Origin: Chondrus crispus
Taxonomy: Eukaryota > Rhodophyta > Florideophyceae > Gigartinales > Gigartinaceae
NCBI RefSeq assembly: GCF_000350225.1
Contig: NW_005178764.1
Coordinates: forward strand, 1-64,000
Length of the DNA stretch: 64,000 bases
Direction of reading: 5' to 3'
Both the position numbers and the translations under genes were made by a program. Below are positions 41,463 to 51,753 of this stretch, piece by piece. Numbering within the stretch: position 1 is the first letter of the stretch; the number at the start of each line of letters is the position of its first letter. A model generated the notes under the pieces. It was given only the letters and a program-made list of their open reading frames with translations, searched no databases and was not told the origin of the DNA.

Positions 41463-42554
41463 ATGGTGCGGTACGAGCCGAAGCATGGGTATGAAGCAGT
41501 GGCGATGCGCGTAACGTTTATTGGATCCGTGCTTGAGCACATTTCTAAAACGAGCAATGAATCCACTACACACAGCTGGAGATTCTACAAAAGGGCAAAT
41601 CAAGTTGCCACTGAAAGAATCAAAAGTCTTCAATCGGACGGTACGGAACCGTTAGGTGCGCTTAATAGTGGTGCCCTCTCTTATAGTGATTTCAAGACAA
41701 GCACACAGGCATCCTGCGACCGATCCAACGATGCCCGACGTGAAAGTGAGCGAGTCTCACTACTGGAGATCAGGGTAGACGAGTTTCAAAAGATGCTCGG
41801 AATTCAGGGTACAATATTCTCGCGAGTCGTCGGTGGCGCGAGCCAGAGTGACATACTAGCAGACCCAATACTCGGGTTTTTGCGTCATAAGATTGTTCAG
41901 CGCTGCCAAAGGCCGCTATGCCTTCCACGATACAGATCAGCACTTCGAGAGGTAGAGAATGACGGCGGTCGTTTTGTTGGGGTATGCTATACCTCCGCGC
42001 TCCGATCGAGGGCGGACTGTACTCTTGCAGAGTTTGAAATGATTGCCAGAGTCGCAAGATCAAGATGCCCAAATGCTGTCTTTCAGCCCAGCTTTGCTGA
42101 AACGCAGAGTCCGAGCCAGGCCGTGGATGGCCTTGAAATTATCTTTGATTCATTGCGGGAGGTGGGGATTTGTGTTGGGTTAACGAGTCATTCAGACCTC
42201 ATGTCACTTCTCGTCAAGGGGCGCAAAATTTGTGGATGGGCCCTGCAGGATGACTCTGCTATTCGAATACTAGGAGGAACGCTCGCCGAAAACGATGAAA
42301 ATAAGTTTCCATTTGTCTTTCGTATAGGAGGAAGCCTTCATTCTGCCATCACAGACGGAAAATGCCACGTGCTGTGGCGTGAAAACAGGCATTTTGATGG
42401 CACTAATCTTAAGTTCAGCAGTGGTCTAAGTTGCATTGCCATCCCTATTTCAGAGTGCCTGCAAAAATGTGGAATTGATCCTGTGGAGATTGAAAATGGT
42501 GCGCCGTTCGGTAATTCAGTCTTTAAATTGAGATGGTCGCGACTATCGGTTTAG
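41463..42554 (+). CDS. Hypothetical protein beside the second CACTA-like element
   Basis: 363 residues from the ATG at 41463 (the frame is open from a GTG at 41454). It has an Arg/Lys-rich N-terminal third, a middle helical part (LLEIRVDEFQKMLGI) and a C-terminal region with mixed strands; cysteines are scattered and no motif is known to me. It is intact and converges on the transposase ORF at 42836-44242. It may be a cargo or accessory gene of that element or an independent gene. Composition is like the nearby TE genes. Confidence 0.45.
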   Translation: MVRYEPKHGYEAVAMRVTFIGSVLEHISKTSNESTTHSWRFYKRANQVATERIKSLQSDGTEPLGALNSGALSYSDFKTSTQASCDRSNDARRESERVSLLEIRVDEFQKMLGIQGTIFSRVVGGASQSDILADPILGFLRHKIVQRCQRPLCLPRYRSALREVENDGGRFVGVCYTSALRSRADCTLAEFEMIARVARSRCPNAVFQPSFAETQSPSQAVDGLEIIFDSLREVGICVGLTSHSDLMSLLVKGRKICGWALQDDSAIRILGGTLAENDENKFPFVFRIGGSLHSAITDGKCHVLWRENRHFDGTNLKFSSGLSCIAIPISECLQKCGIDPVEIENGAPFGNSVFKLRWSRLSV

Positions 42555-42835
42555 CATTTGCGAAATCTTTCTAGGTCTCTCTATGAGCCCGTGGAAATTC
42601 GAGGCACAATCGAACTTTCTTGGCCGGCTCTTAACGTAAGAGGAAAGCAAGTAATTCCAGAGTTCAGACAAACTGTGTCCCAAAAGATCCTTCTGAAGTG
42701 CCTCACATCGGACAAGCAATCGTCCTAGAGGTTCACGTACAGCTCGCCACTTTTCTTCCGTAGCTTACTATCTGTATATCGCGATTGTATCGGCTTCCCA
42801 AATCGGTCTATTCGCAAAACCTTGCTTACGAAACA

Positions 42836-44242
42836 CTACCCCATTCGAGGCGGATATCCCATTTCCCTCGTGATATAGTAGAAGTTGCCCCCCTCTAACA
42901 ATGTTTCATCGTGCTGAAAATGTTCTTCGTTATTACTCACTTGGCACTCTGGTGCTGCCCTTGAAAGCGAGCAAGCATGAATCAAACCTACTCGACGCAC
43001 ATTGGCGTTGAGCTCCAACAGATGACAGTCGTCTTTTGCGTCTACTCGCAAAAAGCCGCCGCCGTAGCGATTGCACCTATACACAAAAGCATAAGGGCCA
43101 ATTTTGACAAGGGGTCCGGCAGTCGATTCATCCTCCCATTCTAAGATTTTAGCCATGGAAAAAGCACAGAGAATGTAGTCCTCAGGACTTTGAAGTATTT
43201 CTGAGGTCGACGGGAGAGATAAAACGAAACTTGTAATCATAGAGCGATGCACCAGCACCTGGACTGCATCTCCTGTTGAGATTTTGTCACATATATCTGG
43301 CATGAATGACGTTTTGCACCCACCGATAAACTTCTTACACCTCCTGGCGAATCTGAAGAACATCACGCGACGTTTTCCATCATTTTGGGGTTGTACAGTT
43401 TTATCCAACAGTGACTCGAGCTGTTTATCTGTCCTGCCACCGCGTTGCATTGGCTTCCAATGCGAATTATTACGATTTGAAGTGGTACTGTTTTGTTCTG
43501 ACAACAGTTTCTCCATTACTGGACGTATAAATACTGATTCTGATACGTGTTCCCTTTCGTCAGTCGCCTTGCTACTAGCGGGGGTATGTAGCTTTCCATC
43601 TAAGAATCGCTTGAGGGACTCTAAATCAGCAGAATGTTCTGTGTGAGTCTTGTGTGTAATCGCCGCGAGCCTGTTTTGCCAATCATCTGCAAGCACATGC
43701 CTAACCGATTGCAGTTGCGGATCGCGACGATTCGACATAGCTACCTCATGTTTCAAGGGTTGATGAGCACACTCAAACAGCAGTTCTGAAAAATGTCGCA
43801 CATGGCCCATCGCAAAAATAAAGTGAGTGAAGAGTTCAATGATGCGATGGAGATTTGGCTTGTCTATATGCCTCTTGGCATGTTCAGATATGCGACAGAG
43901 TCTATCGCATACCTTCACGTACTCGCAGGAATAATCCATAAGTTCTTTTAAGCGATCAAACCCTTTTCCACGATTGAAGTTTTTGACAGCTTTGTATCCA
44001 TCGACATTTATCTTTGGGTACCAATAGGTTTTTGCAATTAGATCTTTGAGCATGCTCAGTACATTAACAGCTTCCTGGAGAGCAGATGAGGGTTGTGGAG
44101 AAAGACGATGCGTAGTAGATCTCGTCCCGAACTCGTCAGCGAAAACATGACCTGCAACGAGCAGAATTGAGAACGTTCCACTGATCGATGTAGTGTGAAG
44201 TTTTTTGTTCTTAACGTTCGTAAATTGAAGCCTGTGTGACAA
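42836..44242 (-). CDS. C-terminal ORF of the second CACTA-like transposase
   Basis: About 468 codons on the minus strand. The start is not a clear initiator and the preceding 220 bp has stops in all frames, though one frame there encodes FLSIESHESVRRIDAMVCES, so an intron or frameshift probably joins it to 44462-45529 (which is in the same phase). It has a helical first half with HFIFAMGHVRHFSELLFE, a Ser/Asn-rich linker, and a C-terminal beta-rich part ending NFYYITREMGYPPRMG. Similar three-part layouts are seen in CACTA/Plavaka transposases, whose C-terminal part follows the catalytic core. Probably a segment of one larger, now broken, gene. Confidence 0.45.
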   Translation of the reverse strand: MSHRLQFTNVKNKKLHTTSISGTFSILLVAGHVFADEFGTRSTTHRLSPQPSSALQEAVNVLSMLKDLIAKTYWYPKINVDGYKAVKNFNRGKGFDRLKELMDYSCEYVKVCDRLCRISEHAKRHIDKPNLHRIIELFTHFIFAMGHVRHFSELLFECAHQPLKHEVAMSNRRDPQLQSVRHVLADDWQNRLAAITHKTHTEHSADLESLKRFLDGKLHTPASSKATDEREHVSESVFIRPVMEKLLSEQNSTTSNRNNSHWKPMQRGGRTDKQLESLLDKTVQPQNDGKRRVMFFRFARRCKKFIGGCKTSFMPDICDKISTGDAVQVLVHRSMITSFVLSLPSTSEILQSPEDYILCAFSMAKILEWEDESTAGPLVKIGPYAFVYRCNRYGGGFLRVDAKDDCHLLELNANVRRVGLIHACSLSRAAPECQVSNNEEHFQHDETLLEGGNFYYITREMGYPPRMG

Positions 44243-44461
44243 GCATATTGGCTTTCAAGGACTCACATACCATCGCATCAATGCGACGAACGCTTTCATG
44301 AGATTCAATCGAGAGGAAGCACGTTGTCAAAATGTTTATGGCGTTTCCTGCCAACAAATGGTCAGGTGCAACAAGCACGTAACACTAAGGGTCAAAAGAA
44401 GGATCGAATATAGGATGGCCACACTTTGCTTTTGGTATTTTACCACTTTCTTTGGCCTCAT

Positions 44462-45529
44462 TCATTTTCGATGAAGATAAAACATGGGATTTCTGCTTGC
44501 TTTGTCGGATGAAGTGGGTGCCATGCCGAGAAACTGCAACTCGCGAAGCTTTTCATTCTCGGACTGCGTACTCTGGCGAATGGCTTCCGTTCTTGGGCCA
44601 GAGCGGAAGCAAGAAGAGTTCCGGCTGCTTAGTTCAGTTGTGTATCCATTACTGGACTTGTTCAGATTTATTTTTTGCTTCCGAAAGAAGCAAAGGTGGC
44701 ACGCAGCGTCAGCATTATGACCTAGTAGGTCGGACACGTGAGCGATTTCCAAAAAGTCTCCGATATATCCAATGACCTGAATGTATACCACCACCGGATT
44801 TCCCTCTGCGTCAGTTGTATGTATTCCATCCGTTGCTGCACGAAAAAGATCGTCAGTGATAAGGTGAAGCACGTCGCTTGTGTTCACTCCAGGTGGAGTA
44901 AGTCCCAACAACCTGACTGATCGGCGTGATCTACGGTGCTCCGGCAGCAAGTTAAGCGGGAGCATGTATATGCCTCCGGCGGACCCCTGCTTTTCCTTGT
45001 ACTGATTGAAGCCATCTGAATAAAGCAAGACGCGGTACACGAAGTATCTAGCGTTGTTGCCGAGAATAGATCCTTGAGAGAGCGTACACTGGCATGTTTC
45101 TTCTCCTAATGTGCAACGTCTCTTTGATGCACCACGATTTTCATCGTCTTTGTGAAAGGCAGGGCCTTTCGTGAATTGGGCATTCGAGATCGCATGCGCC
45201 GTGATCTTTAAAATAGTTTGACGCGCCATGTGCTGTTGATGATCATTTTGCGTTCCACAGAGAGACGATGTCGTCCTTGGGATCCCGACGAGCTCGACTT
45301 TAGCACCAGATGCGCAGTAGCCCCCCCTTCTATGAATTATCATACAGAGATAATTTGGATATGACCTTGGATGAAAGAGGGTGTAGATGTCACCAGGCTC
45401 CCATGGTTTTCCATTTCTAAAATTTGAGCAATTTTCGTTGGAAGGCGCTGTTTGTACAGAATCCAGAGTTCTTTCTGGAACATTATCGACCGAACGAGCT
45501 AGCTTAGTTTCCCCTAGCACACCATCCAA
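44462..45529 (-). CDS. Core ORF of the second CACTA-like transposase
   Basis: The frame contains YSDGFNQYKEKQGSAGG, YMLPLNLLPEHRRS, LTPPGVNTSDVLH, a GDFLEIAHVSDLLG segment and ACHLCF. These match in order the D-G-F-N, YNLP, PGP-x-PG, D-x-PA and CP-x-C blocks of Transposase_21 (CACTA/tnp2). It overlaps the upstream ORF (45514-46776) by 16 bases in another frame, so a one-base shift near 45520 disrupts the gene. The catalytic Asp after SDG is present. Confidence 0.6.
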   Translation of the reverse strand: MDGVLGETKLARSVDNVPERTLDSVQTAPSNENCSNFRNGKPWEPGDIYTLFHPRSYPNYLCMIIHRRGGYCASGAKVELVGIPRTTSSLCGTQNDHQQHMARQTILKITAHAISNAQFTKGPAFHKDDENRGASKRRCTLGEETCQCTLSQGSILGNNARYFVYRVLLYSDGFNQYKEKQGSAGGIYMLPLNLLPEHRRSRRSVRLLGLTPPGVNTSDVLHLITDDLFRAATDGIHTTDAEGNPVVVYIQVIGYIGDFLEIAHVSDLLGHNADAACHLCFFRKQKINLNKSSNGYTTELSSRNSSCFRSGPRTEAIRQSTQSENEKLRELQFLGMAPTSSDKASRNPMFYLHRK

Positions 45530-46764
45530 CTCATCGATACAATCACCTCATAAAACTCCTGATCATCTGGTGAATCAAGAACGACAGTCACGTTCTGTCC
45601 AGGTATCAGAAAGTTTTCACAATAATTGCTGTGTGATCTTGCCGAAAAAATAGCAAAGTGCGGCCTTTCCAGAATGTCACTTCGCTCTGAAACGATAGGA
45701 GTTTTTGCGATAGTATTGAAATGTGGGCATGCTAAATCCAATTTGGTCTCGGCGACAGTGCCCAATTTAAGCAATTCCCATGTCGGTTTACAAGACACGT
45801 CCATTTCAGCCCAAGCACTAGGATTAATGATCAAAACAGCCGCCTTCGGTAGGTCTTCATCGGCCGGTGGCAATGACGCTTGCCCTGACTTACGAGCCTC
45901 TATTGCATGTACTTTTTTCAAAATCGATGCTCGTGCACCCGCCTTGTTCATATTCACGGGCAGATTGAAAATTTTGCACTCTGGGAAGTTGTTGCGCAGC
46001 AGGCTCGGAAAAATGTAACGCTGGATTGTGGAGAAAGACGGAAGAAGTTTCTCCCTTGGAGCATACGACTGCAACGCCCAATTAATTGTATTTCTGAAAA
46101 ACTCGTACTGATCCGAAGTTAGCCTGTTTGTTCCGGTCACAGCGAGCACGGCTACCAATCTTTGCCAAGATTTAAAACTTGTTTTGGGACGATTAACGCT
46201 TAAACATGAGTTGCATTCTGGTTCTGGTAAGCTTTCAACACTTGTGTAGTCGAATTCTTGTTGGAGATGGGGTATATGCTCTGACTCATTGAAAGATTCA
46301 GGGGCCTGAACATGAGTACGGTTGGGGTCTGAGAAAATGGCAGATTGACCTGTAGAGTCTGTGTGACCACACGTGCGACCCTGGAAGTACCCCTCATCCA
46401 GCTCGACCGGTTTTGTGCTGTAGCTCAATTTTCTGTCTCCCGAAGCATTCTTGTCGAGACTTTCAGATCGAAATTGATGTTCCGTGAACAATTCCTTGGC
46501 CAAAGTAATTGGCTGAAAATTTGAAGTGGAGTCGTCAACCCCAGATTCTGAGTCGGTTTTCATCCGGGTGTCTTTGCTTGTGTCCCATTCGAATCGGTTC
46601 TTCTTTTTTCGCTCAAATCGTCTTGGGCGTGGCCGCTTGCGACTAGCAGAATTAGAGCTTCCCAAGTTTTCCATCTTGATACAGAATGGCGCATAACTCC
46701 GCGATGTGGTGAATGCGTGCTTTCCTTCCGTCTCACTCCGAAAAGTGAGGGATCTAGAGATCAT
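45514..46764 (-). CDS. N-terminal ORF of the second CACTA-like transposase
   Basis: About 416 codons from the ATG at 46764 (a TTG four codons upstream opens the frame). It begins with a basic patch (RKRPRPRRFERKKKNRFEW) that could be a nuclear-localisation signal, followed by a long polar, acidic region and a helical part with SWQRLVAVLAVTGTNRLT. The C-terminal part has a beta-rich segment (YCENFLIPGQNVTVVLDSP) leading into the transposase core in the next frame. It is divergent from the gene at 47028/47492, leaving a ~230-bp shared promoter region. Confidence 0.5.
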   Translation of the reverse strand: MISRSLTFRSETEGKHAFTTSRSYAPFCIKMENLGSSNSASRKRPRPRRFERKKKNRFEWDTSKDTRMKTDSESGVDDSTSNFQPITLAKELFTEHQFRSESLDKNASGDRKLSYSTKPVELDEGYFQGRTCGHTDSTGQSAIFSDPNRTHVQAPESFNESEHIPHLQQEFDYTSVESLPEPECNSCLSVNRPKTSFKSWQRLVAVLAVTGTNRLTSDQYEFFRNTINWALQSYAPREKLLPSFSTIQRYIFPSLLRNNFPECKIFNLPVNMNKAGARASILKKVHAIEARKSGQASLPPADEDLPKAAVLIINPSAWAEMDVSCKPTWELLKLGTVAETKLDLACPHFNTIAKTPIVSERSDILERPHFAIFSARSHSNYCENFLIPGQNVTVVLDSPDDQEFYEVIVSMSWMVC

Positions 46765-47027
46765 TACACAAAGCAACTGTTCACTTGTTTTTAAATAATT
46801 CCAACAAACTAGGCAAATATTAACATGTAGTGTGTTTTCAAACCTGCAAAAGCTAAAAGTTTTCGTTGCTCTGCTCGCGGGAAACCGAAAACAAAAACGT
46901 TTGAAACAACTAGACCATTAATACCTTTCATCCGAACAAGAATGGCCAAGCGTTCCTGGCGGTGGCACAAAATCGTTCGCGCAGCCTTTCTTGATACATA
47001 GTTATTGGAATAGGCGTTCATTGTGCC

Positions 47028-47492
47028 ATGCCTTTGCATTTTCAACGGTCAGGAGCAGCGAGAAGCAAGCGAAATGGAAAGAGGAAGAGCGGTGGTACTG
47101 TCAAGGAAGGCGGAAATACAAGGAGGAGAACAAACGTGGCACGTTTGAACTCAGTTTTTCCTCGATCGGGGACAAATGATAATGAAATCACAAATCTCAT
47201 GCCAGATCGAAACGAAGGTGGTAATGTACATCAACATGACGATCGCGACAAAGAGAACATCCCGTTTGCAGGTGATCCACCTCAACATAGGCCAAGCAAC
47301 CGTAGTAGAAGTGATAAGGGCCCTCATGCAAACTTTTCCGACATGGAAACGCAGCCTCCATCGAATTATGAATGGACAACTATTGCTCAAACTGGAAATG
47401 GAAATGAGAATATCAATCGAGAAGAGATTGGTGGCGAAAAGAGGCTAGAAAGTCAATTTGTGTGCGTACGCAGTGTCCAGAAGCTCCTGTGA
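47028..47492 (+). CDS. Polar N-terminal ORF of the CACTA partner gene
   Basis: A 154-codon frame from the ATG at 47028, rich in Arg, Lys, Asn, Gly and Asp, likely disordered, that overlaps the start of the ORF 47462-49402 by 31 bases in another frame. The arrangement copies that of 16244-16834 relative to 15196-16281 in the first element, which argues for a conserved junction (an intron or programmed shift) rather than two accidental frameshifts. Confidence 0.4.
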   Translation: MPLHFQRSGAARSKRNGKRKSGGTVKEGGNTRRRTNVARLNSVFPRSGTNDNEITNLMPDRNEGGNVHQHDDRDKENIPFAGDPPQHRPSNRSRSDKGPHANFSDMETQPPSNYEWTTIAQTGNGNENINREEIGGEKRLESQFVCVRSVQKLL

Positions 47493-49402
47493 TGGATACA
47501 GATCCGCGACCCAATCGGGACAACGCCGTGGCTAATGTTGGACCAATCAATATGGCTGGAAATGGAATGGGTGCTGTTCGGCTGTTCCTATCCAACATGC
47601 AAACGTCACTACTTCATCGATTGGATGAGCTTGACATGAAATTTGGATGTCAAAGAGAAGTGATTCTGGAAATGAAGGAGGAAATCAAGGATCTACTGGC
47701 TGTATCAGCACGCAACGGCTCAGGAGCTCTTTCGGCGTCAAGGTTGAAGAAAGTCCCATCTCATACCTCAAAGTGGGCTTTTAAAGAGATCGTGGGAAAG
47801 GAGAACAGGACGGTCAGGCATCAGGTTGCTCAAGTCTTTCACGCGACACTACTGTCAGAAGTGCTATCCGAATCGGTTTCTTACCTAATGGAGCACACAT
47901 GGTCGTTAGGCACTACTATTGCTCACACGCACTTGGCGATGTCGGCTTTCTTGTGCGGAAACCAGAAGAATTCCACAAAGGAGGCGTTCGGGAAGGGACT
48001 TGCTCGGGTGCATTGCGACTTCAAGTTTGGTTTCGTGAGAAAAGTTTTTGCAGCTGCCCATTTCAAGATGAGTGCCGCACAGCGATTAAAAATTACGCTT
48101 GGCGACTCGGGGAAAAATGGTGAAGCAGCAGTTCCAATCGTTCAAAGCGCATTGAATAATGGGGTGAGGTCCGCAAGCCCCGTGGGGCTCTACTGGCTTG
48201 ACCCGCGTTATGTCAATCGAAGAACAATATGCAAGACTCGTCTGCTTGTTGAAACCAAAGCAAAACCGAAAAAGAGTGATATCCATACAGCAAAAGGGAG
48301 AGAGAGCCTTTACATCGCTCACAACGTGTATTCCATGGCTACGGAATTTTTGAGAGAGTCACGTGTGCACGGTAAGAAGCGGTTCTACGAGGATATAGGG
48401 TTTGCATTGAGACCATGGGAGACGAGTAGAGGGATACCAGTTGAATTTGGTCAGCCTATTCTTGCATTCAAGTACCCAGAGCATGATTATAATCACGCAG
48501 ATTACATTGCATGCGCAATGACTCAAGAAGTACCAAATGCAAATGTTTGGAATATGGAGGAATTGCAAAAGATCATTTCTTCCCGCCTTGAACTGGATGT
48601 CCTTCTCACCCATTCAGTTTTGGTCGGAGACGGTCTACTGAAGAACGGTGGACAGAAGAAGGTGTTCCAGCCTGCTGAATATAAGAAAATGCACCGCAGT
48701 GTCAACCTTGCCAAAATTGCCATTAACTTCCACGTTGCGTTCACGCAAGCCGAAAGCGTCGAAGGTTTCCTTTCAAGCCACGCGGCATCTTTGAGAACGG
48801 TCTACAGAACGGCTCTGTTGTTTAGGACGTTTGTTATAGATGTCATTTATGGACGCAGTCACCTTGACATGCCATCGACCCTCAAAGATATTGATCATCC
48901 TAATCGATCCCGAAACATACGAAATGTGCCTAGAAAGACAGTACTGGCAAAAGAGCACGAGAGTGATGGAGAAATAGAATTTGCGGGAGAGATTGATGAG
49001 ACAATCTCGGGAAAGAACCGCTCCTCATCTCCGCCGAATTGCCCAGATGCTGATTCCGATTGCAGCCAAGAGACAGAATCGGTTCAGAGGGGAAGCACAA
49101 TTGTCCGTCTAAGAATCAGAGACTTCCTTCCTGGAATCTCGAGGCAGAAGGATATTCTTGATTCGCAAATCTTGCGGATGTCCCCTGCAAAATTTTATAA
49201 ATTGTGTGGTAGCTCACCTACACCGCCGCCAAACGAGACAGACTGCGAAGCGTTAGACGACCGATCAAATGAGACGAGAGCAAACACAATTTTTGAGCAT
49301 TACGGGGATCGCATTCATCGCGACGGCGACTGGGATGACTGCTCGGACGATGACATAGACTTCGATCATTTGTTGTACGTTAATGCTTCTTACGAAAAAT
49401 GA
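47492..49402 (+). CDS. Partner protein of the second CACTA-like element
   Basis: 636 residues from the ATG at 47492 (the frame opens at a GTG at 47462). A coiled coil is likely at about residues 35-75 (LLHRLDELDMKFGCQREVIL followed by EMKEEIKDLL), a helical region follows (about 90-450, with CGNQKNSTKEAFGKGLAR and FRTFVIDVIYGRS), and the last ~140 residues are acidic and end in DDCSDDDIDFDHLLY. The gene is intact over 1.9 kb. It is divergent from the transposase ORFs, as in other two-gene CACTA elements with a DNA-binding partner. No catalytic motif is seen; function is inferred from position. Confidence 0.6.
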   Translation: MDTDPRPNRDNAVANVGPINMAGNGMGAVRLFLSNMQTSLLHRLDELDMKFGCQREVILEMKEEIKDLLAVSARNGSGALSASRLKKVPSHTSKWAFKEIVGKENRTVRHQVAQVFHATLLSEVLSESVSYLMEHTWSLGTTIAHTHLAMSAFLCGNQKNSTKEAFGKGLARVHCDFKFGFVRKVFAAAHFKMSAAQRLKITLGDSGKNGEAAVPIVQSALNNGVRSASPVGLYWLDPRYVNRRTICKTRLLVETKAKPKKSDIHTAKGRESLYIAHNVYSMATEFLRESRVHGKKRFYEDIGFALRPWETSRGIPVEFGQPILAFKYPEHDYNHADYIACAMTQEVPNANVWNMEELQKIISSRLELDVLLTHSVLVGDGLLKNGGQKKVFQPAEYKKMHRSVNLAKIAINFHVAFTQAESVEGFLSSHAASLRTVYRTALLFRTFVIDVIYGRSHLDMPSTLKDIDHPNRSRNIRNVPRKTVLAKEHESDGEIEFAGEIDETISGKNRSSSPPNCPDADSDCSQETESVQRGSTIVRLRIRDFLPGISRQKDILDSQILRMSPAKFYKLCGSSPTPPPNETDCEALDDRSNETRANTIFEHYGDRIHRDGDWDDCSDDDIDFDHLLYVNASYEK

Positions 49403-50454
49403 AGAACCGGGGGAAACCCGTTGACGACAGTTCGGAGCTCGCTTTTTGTTGTTGGTGGCTTCGAAATGGGTGCTCTCGGTAAAGCGCCCTGGCTAAACCC
49501 AGAGGTCGTTTGGGGAATGTTCGGTGTGGAACCGGGGATGGGTGGCAAGTTGAGTTCCGTTTGCATCTGCTGAACTTTTCCCTAGAAGAATCATGTCGAG
49601 TAATTTCTGGGGAATACAGTAGTAAATGGTAATTTTTTCTAAAACTCAGGAGTTTTGGGAGAGTCTATGCCTGCTCCACGCCCCGCTCCTCCCATTGAGG
49701 CTGCTGTCATCACCGTCCCACCTCGTGTGCGGTGGCATACTCAATTTGATTATTTAATGAAATTATTTTCGGATCATTCAAATTAAGATAATTGTTTTGT
49801 GCACCGCCCGGTGTCGCTAGCGCCGTGGTCGCGCTCGGTCCCGTGCCGCGCGGTGCGCTACACCACGCGCTCGGCGCGCGCCGTCATACCAACAGGCGCT
49901 TTGCAAATACCTTCGGGGACCCTGGATGTGCATCACGCTCTGCTAAACGACAGCGAGGCGACGCGGCGGCTGCTGTCGCGCTTTGGGTGCGCATATCTGG
50001 TTGATCCGCGTCAAGGAAGATGCCATCTCCCCCGACATCAATCTTTTCTTCAACACCATGCCACACACGATGAGCCCCTGGGCCACAGCCGCTCTATCCA
50101 CCTCCACTCCTCCCAAAGGTGACAGAGCCCGCTCACTTCTTACTGACAACGTCCAATTTGTACGTAGATTTGAATTGCACGCTTCCTTCCTCCCTCCGCG
50201 CTTCCCCCTCTGCGGCGGCTGAATCAAAGATGCCCAATCGATCCGTCGAGCTGGCATATCCCCAGCCTCAGTCGCACCCGCCCTGCACACAGCCCCTCGA
50301 CCCAGATCCCGACCCCGACCACGACCTTGACCCCGACCACGCCCTTCAATCTGACTTGATCCACAGCATAGAGTTTTCCTAGCATTTCCACCGCGATTCG
50401 CCTAGTCGCCTCTTCTGTTCCGCCGATACGCCTGCGATCTAACTTCTCACCAAG
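49403..50454. other. No firm gene; possible host-gene fragment at 49800-50220
   Basis: A GC-rich frame at 49799-50122 with an Arg/Ser/Ala-rich, transit-like start and PSGTLDVHHALLNDSEATRR runs into two overlapping frames, one of which reads KEDAISPDINLFFNTMPH. It resembles a piece of a captured or decayed host gene, but I cannot name it. A Pro/Asp repeat (DPDPDPDHDLDPDH) at about 50300-50340 is low complexity. Confidence 0.3.
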
Positions 50455-51753
50455 ATGCTCACCTCATCGCTTGCATATGCAAGCTCCGGACTCGGCGCCA
50501 TTGTGGGTACGGCAACTGATACCTTCCCTTCTATCGCCAGCGCCGTGGCTGGTACTGCCATTCTTGGGACAAGCCTTCCCTTCTTTTATCGCAACTCGCT
50601 CGCTATGTGCGTATTTAATCATCTCTACGTCGACCAGGTCTGTGGGCGCTTTGGATATCCCTAAAGATTGTCCTACGCAACGTACATATGCAAAGAGGAT
50701 AATCTGTACATGAAATATCACGATCTGAGGACGTGGGGATCCAACTCGGCGTTTGTTGCCCTTCCTTTTGTTATCGTTGCCATCGGTATTCTCGTATCAC
50801 TTGTTTGCACTGTTTATCCGCTGTATGGAAAGTATGCTGTTTCATACGAAAGTTAGGCACTCTGTGTTGTTCGTAGCGTACGGATAACGATGCGGCGCAA
50901 CTACGTCATCGGATATGTCCTGTTTATTGCTGCGTCAGCTGCTTTATGCTTTGGTTTCTTCGGCCCACTGTCAGAATTTCAGAGTGACCAAGGGCTTGGA
51001 AAGGTGAAAGTCCAGAGAATGGTACTCGACGGCTCCAGTGGACAGTGCGGAGAGAAGTATTTGAACTTTTCGGGCGGCGAGGAGGTGAATCCCGTCCCGG
51101 TGCCACAAGGAGGTGTACTGAAAATGGATCATTATCGGCCGATGACCGTGTCAAGAAGGAGTCTTGGAAATGCAAACTCGACGTCGTGGCGCTTGTTTGG
51201 ATGTCTCGTTTTGGGAGTGCTCTTGGCGGCCACTATGACTGGAATCACTTGTGATCATTTCACATCAGCGACTGCTCTGCCTACCGCTAAAGTTACCGCA
51301 TTTGTCCAGAGTGGCAATTTGTCAAAGGCTATTATCCAAGCAATTACTAATGGTTTAATTGTTACAGCGCTCCAGGCCTTGCTGGTTGCTATCGCACTAC
51401 TCTCGTCTTACAAACTTACCGGGGCGTACGGAACTGGTTTGACTACGCTGGTGTTTCTATGTTCTTCTGGTTCCAGAACAATGTCAACGATGATGAACCA
51501 CGTCGCTGAGAACTCAAATAATATCTCTTGCGCCTCCAGGATGCGATACTGGCTGCGAACGTTCTGTGAACTGCAAAGTTTAGTAAGCAGTACTACAACA
51601 GCATCAAATACTGAATTCGCAAACCGAGCTTCAGTGCTGACGGCCTGCACGCTCTTCCTAGCTGTTGCCCACCAGTCTGGGCTAGTTCTATCAACACGCG
51701 GCTTAGTAAGCCCGTCTGGGAGATTCTACACAAGGGCATTGATGGGAATCTAA
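50455..51753 (+). pseudogene. Relic resembling membrane H+-pyrophosphatase
   Basis: A single plus-strand phase from 50455 to 51753 is interrupted by a TAA at 50662-50664 and a TAG at 50854-50856. Along it are hydrophobic segments (LPFVIVAIGILVSLV, YVLFIAASAALCFGFF, LLVAIALLSSY) and blocks that line up in order with the H+-PPase core: SWRLFGCLVLGV with DHFTSATALP, AIIQAITNGLIV, YKLTGAYGTGL, then NHVAENSNNIS where family members have DNAGGI, and NTEFANRASVLTACTLF where they have GNTTAAIGKGFAxGSA. The conserved catalytic residues are mostly altered, so it cannot be active. It may be an old copy captured by a transposon. The similarity is diffuse; other polytopic proteins are not excluded. Confidence 0.45.
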
